24,638 nucleotides of DNA. Source: a virus. Shown here one piece after another: positions 1 through 5,525 of this stretch. The stretch is taken from positions 1-24,638 of IMG/VR virus record IMGVR_UViG_3300000117_000235, one strand, 5' to 3'. Positions within the stretch are counted from its first letter, which is position 1. Every line of letters starts with the position of its first letter. Under the pieces are notes generated by a model. It searched no databases and was not told the DNA's origin. It was given only the letters and a program-made list of their open reading frames with translations. A program made the translations under genes and the position numbers.

Positions 1-246
1 TTTTGTGTCTGGGTGGCAACTGCCGCCATCGTTACGCGCGATCGCGGGGCCGGGGGGGTCAATTTGCCAGCAAATCGCGGACTTGCGGCCGATCGGTAGC
101 GGATGCGTGGCGGATGCTGTACGGGTGAAGGTGTGAGGCGGAATGGCACCCAATACGGCTACCAATACAGCACCCAGAAAACCCGGCTTGTAATAAATCC
201 GGCCGCCAATCGTTTACACCCTGAACCCACAAACAGGTAAAGAAAA
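1..246. other. Left edge, no confident gene
   Basis: I see no well-supported gene in this stretch. It is G/C-rich with G runs near 46-58, a GCGATCGC palindrome at 38-45, and two direct copies of GCGGATGC at 99-106 and 110-117. A 45-codon open frame on the plus strand (ATG 103, TAA 238-240; Tyr/Gln-rich centre, basic end) lies directly upstream of the small membrane protein gene at 247. It lacks a clear ribosome binding site and resembles nothing I know. The region could also be the 3' flank of a gene lying outside the window. Confidence 0.3.
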
Positions 247-354
247 ATGGATGTAATGACAATGGCAGCGGTAACAGTGTTTGGAATCATTCCCGGCGCA
301 ATCGTATTGGCTTTGGTAGTCTGGCAGTTATGGGATCAATGCCCATGGCGCTGA
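247..354 (+). CDS. Small single-pass membrane protein (35 aa)
   Basis: The frame starts at ATG 247 and ends with TGA 352-354, giving 35 residues. After a short N-terminus (MDVMTMAAVTVFG) comes a hydrophobic run of about 20 residues (roughly residues 7-28: IIPGAIVLALVV and neighbours), then a short polar end with Trp residues. This is one predicted membrane helix. An AGGTAAAG stretch lies just upstream as a modest ribosome binding site. It has the same design as the micro-genes at 479, 3699 and 4153, all wedged between larger phage genes. No family is recognised; a role in the host membrane is an inference from the helix alone. Confidence 0.45.
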   Translation: MDVMTMAAVTVFGIIPGAIVLALVVWQLWDQCPWR

Positions 355-478
355 GGTTATAAGCAAACTTATTTAATATTCCGAAATATTCTTGGAATGT
401 TTGTAATGTTTGAAAGTATCATTCGTTTGTCGGATGCAATACCGCATCGGCACCAAACACTAAACGGGGTAAAACAAA

Positions 479-619
479 ATGATGAAAAGGCGGAACAAAA
501 ATCACGATCTGACAATAGGCGAGCAATTCATGGTCATTGGGCTAATGACGCTATGGTTTGCAGCCATGACAATTCTGGCCTTTTTGGCTTATCAAACAGC
601 AGCGGGGTTTTCACAATGA
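479..619 (+). CDS. Small membrane protein (46 aa), coupled to next gene
   Basis: The frame begins with a double ATG (479 and 482) preceded by GGGG at 466-469 at good spacing. The product has a basic start (MMKRRNKNHD), then a hydrophobic helix of about 25 residues (MVIGLMTLWFAAMTILAFLAY) and a short tail. The positive N-terminus suggests N-in orientation. Its TGA (617-619) overlaps the next ATG (616) in an ATGA junction, which implies translational coupling. A longer overlapping frame from 397 would embed this gene; the overlap signature and ribosome binding site favour this reading. Function unknown. Confidence 0.55.
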   Translation: MMKRRNKNHDLTIGEQFMVIGLMTLWFAAMTILAFLAYQTAAGFSQ

Positions 620-882
620 TGGCGCGCAAACAATACGCCGAGCGGTGGAGTTATTCGGTTGTACACCATTCGCAGGAGTGGGATTGCTGGCTAGTCACGG
701 CATACGATGCCGAGCACGACCAGATCGGGGACTCAGACACCTATCACCGCAAGGCTGACGCGGTAGACATGGCGCGGGCATACATCGAATCAAACCGCTG
801 CGATGTTGCGCACATTTACGCAAAGGACGGGCGGCTACTCAACTGCATGGCATATCGCCCGGAGCGGGGCAAAATCTGCTGA
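616..882 (+). CDS. DUF2188-like small protein (88 aa)
   Basis: I chose ATG 616 rather than an upstream in-frame ATG at 397. Bases 479-619 are better explained by a membrane micro-gene, a GGGG ribosome binding site sits at 604-607, and the start forms an ATGA overlap with that gene. The protein is MMARKQYAERWSYSV..., with a central segment in which a polar query-like strand pair is followed by YHRKADAVDMARAYIE and then IYAKDGRL. That pattern (two strands, a helix with alanines at A-x-x-x-A-R, a final strand ending in a DG turn) resembles the DUF2188 fold found in phages and bacteria, whose role is unknown. The family match is by eye and tentative. A stem-loop follows at 896-920. Confidence 0.6.
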   Translation: MMARKQYAERWSYSVVHHSQEWDCWLVTAYDAEHDQIGDSDTYHRKADAVDMARAYIESNRCDVAHIYAKDGRLLNCMAYRPERGKIC

Positions 883-895
883 ACGTGCGCCAATC

Positions 896-920
896 AATGC
901 GCCTCAATCCGGGGCGCATT
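896..920 (+). terminator. Stem-loop after DUF2188-like gene, weak terminator candidate
   Basis: AATGCGCC (896-903) pairs perfectly with GGCGCATT (913-920) around a 9-nt loop, 14 bp after a stop codon. Only three T's follow, so it would be a weak Rho-independent terminator. It may instead be an RNA processing or attenuation hairpin ahead of the gene at 967. Confidence 0.35.
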
Positions 921-966
921 TGTGGGCATACGCTCAAAATCAAACAAACAACCGGAGTGATTAGTT

Positions 967-1725
967 ATGGCAAAGCCAAACGGTTTTATATTCTATCGTG
1001 GCGCGTCCGTTTTAGATGGTGCGCCAATTGTCGGCATCGCTACGCTTTCGAGCAGCAACATTAAAACCGGGCCGAATGGTCGCGGGAACATGGTGCAAAC
1101 GTGGATACTCCGCGCGGATGTTAATCCGATGCACGCAAGCAAAAACAAGCTTGACGCATCTATTTGCGGATCATGTCCGCACCGCCATAGTTTAGGTGGC
1201 GCGTGCTATGTCAACATCGGGCAGGCTCCGCTCGGCATTTATCGCGCATTTGAGCGCGGCAATTATCCGGACTATTCAGATAACCCGGAAGCGATCGCGG
1301 CAGCATTACATGGCCGATCGGTACGCATGGGCGCTTATGGTGACCCGGCCGCTATCCCGGTGCCAGTGTGGGAAAGCTTGTTAGTCGCGGCCGATGGCTG
1401 GACGGGCTATACCCACCAATCCCGGCATCCCAATTTTGACGCGGCATTGCTGCGTTACTGCATGGCTTCGGCCGATACCCCAAAGCAAGCGCAAAAGCTA
1501 AATGATATGGGCGCGCGCACGTTCCGCGTTAAAACCGAGTCAGCGGCGATGCTGCCCGGTGAGATTGAATGCCTATCCGATGCGAAGGGCATTAAATGTA
1601 TTGATTGCGGGTTATGTAACGGCCGCGACAATGCCGCGCCGAATATCGTGATAAACGTGCACGGATCACGCTCCACTAACTTTGAGCGCGCATTGGGTGG
1701 CGCTCAGTTAATCGCGGTCGCTTGA
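967..1725 (+). CDS. Cys-rich phage protein, DUF7227-like (252 aa)
   Basis: This matches a widespread phage family of unknown function that I recall by its signature blocks. They are an N-terminal GFIFYRG...DGAPIVGIAT, an ADVNPMHASK-like stretch, a CGSCPH motif (Cys67, Cys70) with Cys80 in GGACYVNIGQ, then VRMGAYGDPAAIPVPVW (about 119-135), GWTGYTHQ (about 144-151), RYCMAS (Cys165), and a C-terminal CIDCGLCNG cluster (Cys211, 214, 217) before the IVINVHG end. The paired Cys clusters suggest bound metal, either zinc or an Fe-S cluster. Ribosome binding site GGAG at about 953-956. Length is normal for the family. Other members sit among phage early genes. The enzymatic activity is not known to me and I do not assign one. 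Confidence 0.75.
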   Translation: MAKPNGFIFYRGASVLDGAPIVGIATLSSSNIKTGPNGRGNMVQTWILRADVNPMHASKNKLDASICGSCPHRHSLGGACYVNIGQAPLGIYRAFERGNYPDYSDNPEAIAAALHGRSVRMGAYGDPAAIPVPVWESLLVAADGWTGYTHQSRHPNFDAALLRYCMASADTPKQAQKLNDMGARTFRVKTESAAMLPGEIECLSDAKGIKCIDCGLCNGRDNAAPNIVINVHGSRSTNFERALGGAQLIAVA

Positions 1726-1749
1726 ATAAAGCAACAAACATTGTTAATC
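1722..1749 (+). promoter_or_regulatory. Weak candidate sigma70-type promoter
   Basis: TTGAAT at 1722-1727 and TTAATC at 1744-1749 are separated by 16 bp and lie in the gap before the gene at 1804. Each box matches the consensus only partly. The call rests mainly on the shared 18-bp motif starting 7 bp downstream, the same arrangement as in the 5372-5477 control region. Confidence 0.25.
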
Positions 1750-1755
1750 TTTTGC

Positions 1756-1773
1756 AAAGTGTTGCCAACATTG
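1756..1773 (+). promoter_or_regulatory. Shared 18-bp leader motif, copy A
   Basis: AAAGTGTTGCCAACATTG here and AAAGTGTTGCAGACATTG on the minus strand at 5419-5436 are identical at 16 of 18 positions. Both are non-coding, both point toward the following gene (31 bp and 48 bp from the start codon), and both begin about 7 bp after a possible -10 box. A further AACATTG sits 30 bp upstream at 1737-1743. An operator for a phage regulator is the simplest reading. Confidence 0.45.
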
Positions 1774-1803
1774 GCGGCACATTTCAACAAACCGGGAGAA
1801 ATC

Positions 1804-2166
1804 ATGACTACCTACTCGCAACAATACGTCACAAAATGCGCACCTTGGCTCTCTAAATCAGAAGCCGAAGCGGTATACCATGCCATCCTAGATACCAGCT
1901 GGGACACCAAGTCAGTCTACGAGGTCGAAGTGGTCGCGGTGGCTCGCGACATGTTCCCATATATTGAGGAACACAAGCCAGCGCCCATATCCGACGAAAC
2001 CCAAAAGCAATTGACGGCCATTCGGCTGCGGGAAGCTATCGCCGGGCTGGCATCTGCTGACCGCTGGCTCTCAAAGATCCGCAATGGTTCCGATGATATC
2101 GCTATGGCTCGCCGTGATATTGCAATGATTATTGAATCTTTGGGGGGCGCCGAAAATGGTAGTTGA
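1804..2166 (+). CDS. Hypothetical protein (120 aa)
   Basis: ATG 1804 has a GGGAG ribosome binding site at about 1793-1798; a longer frame from TTG 1741 would run through the leader motif and is less likely. The protein begins MTTYSQQYVTKCAPWLSKSEAEAVYHAILD and is mostly helical. A C-terminal part (RLREAIAGLASADRWLSKI... ARRDIAMIIESLGG) looks like two amphipathic helices. No domain is recognised. Its end overlaps the next gene by 11 bp, so the two are likely co-translated. It may be an early accessory gene; function unknown. Confidence 0.6.
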   Translation: MTTYSQQYVTKCAPWLSKSEAEAVYHAILDTSWDTKSVYEVEVVAVARDMFPYIEEHKPAPISDETQKQLTAIRLREAIAGLASADRWLSKIRNGSDDIAMARRDIAMIIESLGGAENGS

Positions 2167-2365
2167 TCTGTCGTTAGTGTCAGAGATTGCAGAGCGCCGC
2201 GACCGCATGAAGGCGCAACACATGGAGGCGCTGAAAAAGCTACAAGCGGCGATTGAGGCGGGAAACCATGCCGACGAAGGCCATTACCGAGGGCTAGAGT
2301 TTGGTTTGGATTGCGGCCTGATTCATTTGGATTTTATTTACGATCTAGCAAAAAGGGGAGAATGA
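2156..2365 (+). CDS. Hypothetical protein (69 aa)
   Basis: ATG 2156 overlaps the previous gene's last codons and is preceded by a run of G's (about 2142-2147) that serves as ribosome binding site. An in-frame TTG at 2132 is a poorer start. The product MVVDLSLVSEIAERRDRMKAQHMEALKKLQAAIEAG... has a charged helical first half with heptad-like spacing, possibly a short coiled coil. A more hydrophobic end follows (FGLDCGLIHLDFIYDLAKRGE). No family recognised. Confidence 0.55.
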   Translation: MVVDLSLVSEIAERRDRMKAQHMEALKKLQAAIEAGNHADEGHYRGLEFGLDCGLIHLDFIYDLAKRGE

Positions 2366-2366
2366 C

Positions 2367-2639
2367 ATGGGCATTTCAACACTTTATGACCGCGTTCATG
2401 TATTCGCGACCGAGCTTGACTCAGAGTGGGCGACGATTGACGCGGAGATACATTACCGCATAAACGCGGGTGACGGTGACGCGGAACCGCAAACCTTTGA
2501 ACTTGAGAAGGTTACAACGCGCATCGCAGGCGCTGAGGCGCCGGTAAACATAACGCCTTTGGTTAACTTTGACTACATCATGGATTTAATTGAAGAGGAC
2601 GCCAGCAACGCTGACATTTGCGCGGGGGATTACTCATGA
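2367..2639 (+). CDS. Acidic hypothetical protein (90 aa)
   Basis: ATG 2367 follows the preceding stop by one base, with AGGGGAG at 2353-2360 as a strong ribosome binding site inside the upstream gene. The product is acidic (Asp/Glu-rich throughout) with a strand-like middle (EIHYRINAGDGDAEPQTFEL). It ends MDLIEEDASNADICAGDYS. The TGA (2637-2639) overlaps the next ATG (2636) in an ATGA junction. A small acidic early phage protein can be a decoy or inhibitor of a host DNA-binding protein, but nothing here proves that. Confidence 0.55.
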   Translation: MGISTLYDRVHVFATELDSEWATIDAEIHYRINAGDGDAEPQTFELEKVTTRIAGAEAPVNITPLVNFDYIMDLIEEDASNADICAGDYS

Positions 2640-3706
2640 AGCGGCCCGATTGTGATTTTGTTAGGCAAGTGCTACGGCATCTCGACAAGCCAAATCAAGC
2701 CTTCCGAAACCCTCTCCACAAAAAACTAATTTTAGAGTCATTACACGCGCCAGTAATTAGCCTGTGGGAAAAACCATTTAGCCATACCGAGCCAGCAATT
2801 TTTTGTGAGGGAAGAGAGGATAGCGCAGAAGAACAGTATGAACTTATAACGAACTGGCTGTATAACGACTTTGTTTTTCTTACACAAGGCGAGTGGAGGG
2901 ATTACGAAACCGGAGAAGCCGGCCCCGCAAAGTATTGGACATATTTTATTAGCAACTACGAAGCGCACCCCCTTCACGGAGATTTAGCCGCAGACGGGAC
3001 AGACTCCACGTTTATGCGGAAACTTATTGCTGGGCCAGACTTGTCAGAAAGCAAAATTTATACAACAAATCCAGACCATTTTTATTTTGGTGTGAGCGCT
3101 GCCTGCAATTTAGAGGGCGGCAAGTGGGGGAGCCCTGTAGTGCTGGGGATTTTTTGCTTCTGGTTCCCATCTCCAGACGATATATTTTATTCAGTGACAT
3201 CAAATGGTGAGTATAAATGGGTCTATTTTCCAACAAAATCAACTGAAGATTTTTTTGATGGAATTGGGATACCTAAATACGAGGCAGACCTAGTAGAGAA
3301 CAACTGCGCCGCCCAGTTAGCAAAAGTGGCGGACTTGCATTGTTATTTAAAATATGGCGACCGACACGCTGTTGAGGTTCTCCCAAACGCTGAAAGGCTC
3401 GCAAAGGCAAAACGTAACCCAGCAAATCGTAACAGACCTTGGAATACCGCTAGTGGCCCTAACGTTCTCCTACTCGACAGAATGCCGGCAACACAAAAGC
3501 CGGGGTGCGGAACTCACGCATCGCCCAAGCCTCACCGTAGGCGAGGGCACTGGAAAACCTTGAGCCACCCTAGATATAGGCATCACCCTCAGTACCAGAA
3601 AAAGATCTACTGCAAGCCCAGTTTTGTAGGCCCACAGCAGGCAACCTACGAAGGCAACATATATCGGCTTGTTCAGCCGTTAGAGGAGGCTCAAGGCTAT
3701 GTTTAG
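2636..3706 (+). CDS. Hypothetical protein with basic His-rich C-terminus (356 aa)
   Basis: ATG 2636 overlaps the previous stop (ATGA) with GCGGGGG at about 2621-2627 as ribosome binding site, and is preferred to an earlier in-frame start at 2618. The protein has a mixed aromatic-rich body (WLYNDFVFLTQGEW, YWTYFISNYE, GIFCFWFPSPDDIFYS). After about residue 265 it changes to a basic tail (KPHRRRGHWKTL ... YRHHPQYQKKIYCKPSFVGP). The RRGHW...xKPSFVGP element recurs at the end of many phage and plasmid hypothetical proteins and may bind nucleic acid or metal; that is recollection plus inference. The first two thirds are visibly richer in A/T than flanking genes, which may indicate recent acquisition. 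No catalytic motif found. Confidence 0.6.
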   Translation: MKRPDCDFVRQVLRHLDKPNQAFRNPLHKKLILESLHAPVISLWEKPFSHTEPAIFCEGREDSAEEQYELITNWLYNDFVFLTQGEWRDYETGEAGPAKYWTYFISNYEAHPLHGDLAADGTDSTFMRKLIAGPDLSESKIYTTNPDHFYFGVSAACNLEGGKWGSPVVLGIFCFWFPSPDDIFYSVTSNGEYKWVYFPTKSTEDFFDGIGIPKYEADLVENNCAAQLAKVADLHCYLKYGDRHAVEVLPNAERLAKAKRNPANRNRPWNTASGPNVLLLDRMPATQKPGCGTHASPKPHRRRGHWKTLSHPRYRHHPQYQKKIYCKPSFVGPQQATYEGNIYRLVQPLEEAQGYV

Positions 3707-3800
3707 TGAGAGAACGGGCGATCTGTTGATAGCAGCGTCCGCGACGATTGGGGCCGTGATCATTATCGCGGCTCTTTTCTTGCTACTGCTGGCGGCGTAA
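3699..3800 (+). CDS. Tiny membrane protein (33 aa)
   Basis: ATG 3699 lies inside the end of the previous gene and has a strong AGAGGAGG ribosome binding site about 10 bp upstream. The product MFSERTGDLLIAAS... continues into a run of Ala/Ile/Leu to its end (IIIAALFLLLLAA). That is one membrane helix with a polar N-terminus and almost no C-terminal tail. The good ribosome binding site and tight packing argue that this is real despite its size. Function unknown. Confidence 0.5.
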   Translation: MFSERTGDLLIAASATIGAVIIIAALFLLLLAA

Positions 3801-3804
3801 ACTC

Positions 3805-4041
3805 ATGCGGTTAGTTCATGGGGGCAGTACGGTGAAAAGACCATTTTGGCAAATGGAGGGATATTCGTCCGACGATGCGAAGATTGCGCTACAGGCAGCG
3901 GAGTCAATGGCTTTTAGATTTGGCGAGGACATGGCGATTATGGGTGATCTCAGCGTGATTCGCTTGGCTGATGCCGATGAACCGCCACTGGAAATAGTCC
4001 GATGCCCTGAAGTGTTTAAGAAAAAGCAAGAACAGTATTAG
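3805..4041 (+). CDS. Hypothetical protein (78 or 69 aa)
   Basis: Two starts are possible. ATG 3805 gives 78 residues. GTG 3832 gives 69 and has a better G-rich ribosome binding site (GGGGGC at about 3820-3825), yielding MKRPFWQMEGYSSDD. The body contains a helix (DDAKIALQAAESMAFRFGEDMAIM) followed by DLSVIRLADADEPPLEIVRC, an alpha/beta pattern with no family I recognise. The C-terminus is lysine-rich. It is the last rightward gene of this early block and faces the leftward operon ending at 4153, across a region with two hairpins. Confidence 0.5.
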   Translation: MRLVHGGSTVKRPFWQMEGYSSDDAKIALQAAESMAFRFGEDMAIMGDLSVIRLADADEPPLEIVRCPEVFKKKQEQY

Positions 4042-4079
4042 ACTTCAAACAACTTTTATTAGTATTATTGAATTGTCCA

Positions 4080-4141
4080 AGGGCCGCACTCCTGCCCTGT
4101 TTGAGCCGGTCGGCAGCGCCCCGGTGGACGGAATCGCTGCC
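4080..4141. terminator. Two hairpins between convergent genes
   Basis: AGGGC (4080-4084) pairs with GCCCT (4094-4098). GGCAGCG (4112-4118) pairs with CGCTGCC (4135-4141) around a 16-nt loop. They lie in the gap between genes converging at 4041 and 4153, where terminators are expected. Neither is followed by a U tract on either strand, so they could be Rho-independent only in a weak sense, or part of a small structured RNA. Confidence 0.35.
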
Positions 4142-4152
4142 TCCCGATTGAT

Positions 4153-4281
4153 TCAGAGCGGCCAGCTTAAGCCAGCCTCTCCCTGACCCATAGCGAATAT
4201 CACTAAAGACACCGCTAGAACGACCGAAAAGGGCAGGACGTACTCAGGTACGTCATACCACGGGTCGCGATCATCGTTCAT
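4153..4281 (-). CDS. Small membrane protein (42 aa)
   Basis: On the minus strand ATG (4281-4279) overlaps the upstream gene's TGA in an ATGA junction; the frame ends with TGA at 4155-4153. The product MNDDRDPWYDVPEYVLPFS... has an acidic, aromatic head, a helix of about 18 residues (LPFSVVLAVSLVIFAMG) and a short tail. It is the last gene of the leftward recombination operon. A perfect 7-bp hairpin with a 4-nt loop (GACGTAC/GTACGTC, 4237-4254) falls inside the coding region. No family recognised. Confidence 0.5.
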   Translation of the reverse strand: MNDDRDPWYDVPEYVLPFSVVLAVSLVIFAMGQGEAGLSWPL

Positions 4282-4478
4282 TCTGGGGCTTCTGAGGGCG
4301 TCTCAGGGACGCCAGTCAAATGACCGTTAATTGATGAGCGCAGGCAAAACGGCTTACCTTTTGAGTCCATCATGTAACGGATACCCTGATCCTCTAGGGT
4401 TCGCTTGAGCTTTGGCGTAGTGAACGCCTTGAAAATATCAAATAGCTCTCGATAATAGATGTATTCAGGATCTCTCAT
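4278..4478 (-). CDS. DUF4224-like small protein (66 aa)
   Basis: The protein contains ELFDIFKAFTTPKLKRTL followed by EDQGIRYMMDSKGKPFCLRS and a polar end. This resembles DUF4224, short phage proteins with a helix, a Q-x-x-x-L-x-x-x-G-I turn and a G-K/R-P strand. Here the initial LTG-type helix is atypical. DUF4224 proteins are often found near recombination or integration genes of lambdoid phages; their role is unknown. A ribosome binding site (GGGGGGAAG in the minus sense, about 4483-4491) precedes ATG 4478. It overlaps the downstream membrane gene by 4 bp. The family match is by eye. Confidence 0.5.
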   Translation of the reverse strand: MRDPEYIYYRELFDIFKAFTTPKLKRTLEDQGIRYMMDSKGKPFCLRSSINGHLTGVPETPSEAPE

Positions 4479-4487
4479 CTTCCCCCC

Positions 4488-4766
4488 TTACCACGGAATA
4501 TCATCATGGTCGGATTTAGCGGGCGCCTTTTCCTGAGCTTCAGGCTTCCACGTATCACGCTCAGCGTACAACTTACCGCCTTGCGACTCTTTGATGTCGA
4601 TGTTAATCCACTCGGCGCTGGGATCGGCCTTTACAGCACTGCCAATCCACGCCTTGAATTCATCTAACTTGATAGACATCTTGGCTTTTACCCAATCGGG
4701 CGCGTTTTCGTGGGGCTTCTTGATAATCATGCCGTTCACGAAGTCTTTTTCAGTTTCAGTGTTCAT
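4488..4766 (-). CDS. SSB-like protein with acidic DDIPW tail (92 aa)
   Basis: ATG 4766 follows a perfect AGGAGG site and overlaps the stop of the annealing-protein gene. The protein has a strand-rich core (VNGMIIKKPHENAPDWVKAKMSIKLDE, then WINIDIKESQGGKLYAERDTWKP) resembling a small OB-like or analogous single-strand-binding scaffold. A low-complexity linker (EAQEKAPAKSDH) leads to a C-terminal DDIPW (residues 88-92). Such tails (DDIPF in bacterial SSB) recruit partner proteins in known SSBs. Small proteins of this type are frequent beside phage annealing genes. The single-strand-binding role is inferred from tail plus neighbour; the core is not an evident canonical SSB. Confidence 0.6.
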   Translation of the reverse strand: MNTETEKDFVNGMIIKKPHENAPDWVKAKMSIKLDEFKAWIGSAVKADPSAEWINIDIKESQGGKLYAERDTWKPEAQEKAPAKSDHDDIPW

Positions 4767-5371
4767 GCTGCCTCCTTTCTGGCTTGGTAGAACTCCTCAG
4801 ATTTGAGGAACGCTCGCTCCTCGGTCGTAAAGATGCCGCCCTTGCTCGGGGCGACCCATAGTGCCTCCTTGATTGTGTTATCAATTTCATCCCACGCCTC
4901 AGCTACGGCATGGGCATCCCCGCTGGCAATGTTCATCTTGATATACGCCACAGAGTCGAGGTTCTCCCTAACCGCTTCGTTATGCTTGAGGATAGGCTCC
5001 ATTGCATCCTTCGCAGAGCCATGAGCGATCGCGTTTGATACTTCATCTGCGCTGGCTATCTCACTGCCGCCAAGGCCCAAGAACGCTAGCGCCCTGCCGA
5101 CCGCTGAGGTCTCGGCATTTTCAAGTGCTGAGGTTTTGTTGATCTTGCCGTATGCCCGGTTCTCTTCTGCGTAGCCAGTAGCCCTGACACGGCCCTCAGA
5201 GTCCTTGATGGTGGCCCGCATAACAACCATTGAATCTTCTGCTGTCACTAGGTCAGTCTCAATCGACCATCCCTGATGGGAATCGCTAACCCTAAAGTCA
5301 TCAATTCTCCTAGCTACCGTGAGGTAGATTTTACCGTGGATATTAACTTCACCCCTGTCTTTGTTTGCCAT
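4763..5371 (-). CDS. Putative single-strand annealing protein, ERF/Rad52-like (202 aa)
   Basis: The N-terminal half reads GEVNIHGKIYLTVARRIDDFR, then strands (GWSIETDLV, MVVMRATIKDSEGRVRATGYAEE). The signature helix region follows at residues 77-111, with INKTSALENAETSAVGRAL leading to FLGLGG and ASADEV. Strands followed by a small-residue-rich helix ending in an LG-x-GG turn is the layout of phage ERF/Rad52-superfamily annealing proteins, and this version is common in phages. The C-terminal part (about 120-202) is helical and likely regulatory. The role would be to pair complementary single strands during recombination-dependent replication, with the SSB-like protein as partner. Ribosome binding site AGGAG in the minus sense just upstream of ATG 5371. 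An alternative is a general ssDNA-binding protein. Confidence 0.6.
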   Translation of the reverse strand: MANKDRGEVNIHGKIYLTVARRIDDFRVSDSHQGWSIETDLVTAEDSMVVMRATIKDSEGRVRATGYAEENRAYGKINKTSALENAETSAVGRALAFLGLGGSEIASADEVSNAIAHGSAKDAMEPILKHNEAVRENLDSVAYIKMNIASGDAHAVAEAWDEIDNTIKEALWVAPSKGGIFTTEERAFLKSEEFYQARKEAA

Positions 5372-5418
5372 AGTTTGGCACTCCTTTGTTTACCCATGCT
5401 CAGGTTACTACCATACAG

Positions 5419-5436
5419 CAATGTCTGCAACACTTT
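5419..5436 (-). promoter_or_regulatory. Shared 18-bp leader motif, copy B
   Basis: On the minus strand this reads AAAGTGTTGCAGACATTG, matching the copy at 1756-1773 in 16 of 18 positions. It would begin at about the transcription start of the leftward promoter predicted just upstream, a position suited to repression. A related CAATGTT lies 37 bp away at 5456-5462. Confidence 0.45.
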
Positions 5437-5441
5437 AAAAG

Positions 5442-5470
5442 AATAAAAAACCTTGCAATGTTATTGACAA
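5442..5470 (-). promoter_or_regulatory. Predicted sigma70 promoter for the leftward recombination operon
   Basis: In the minus sense, TTGTCA (5470-5465) and TTTATT (5447-5442) match 5/6 and 4/6 of the -35/-10 consensus with a 17-bp spacer. They lie in the divergent gap between the annealing protein and the primase gene. The predicted start at about 5435 coincides with the shared 18-bp motif. I could not find a comparably good rightward promoter here. Confidence 0.45.
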
Positions 5471-5525
5471 CGATTCCGTGGTGAATCAAAGTGCTCGGTT
5501 CCATCAACACAAAGAGGAGATGCTT

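Noticed and set aside
59-262. 67-residue minus-strand open frame at the left edge
   Set aside because: Composition (many Cys, Ser, His, no pattern) and lack of a ribosome binding site argue against coding; it also covers the start of the micro-gene at 247.
397-618. N-terminal extension of the DUF2188-like protein from ATG 397
   Set aside because: The same bases encode a better membrane micro-gene (479-619) joined by ATGA to ATG 616, which has its own ribosome binding site.
3354-3563. 69-residue open frame inside the 356-residue gene
   Set aside because: Out-of-frame shadow without a ribosome binding site, within a larger gene with coupled start.
5464-5492. Rightward promoter beginning with TTGACA at 5464-5469
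   Set aside because: No acceptable -10 box at 15-19 bp downstream; the minus-strand reading of the same bases gives a better promoter.
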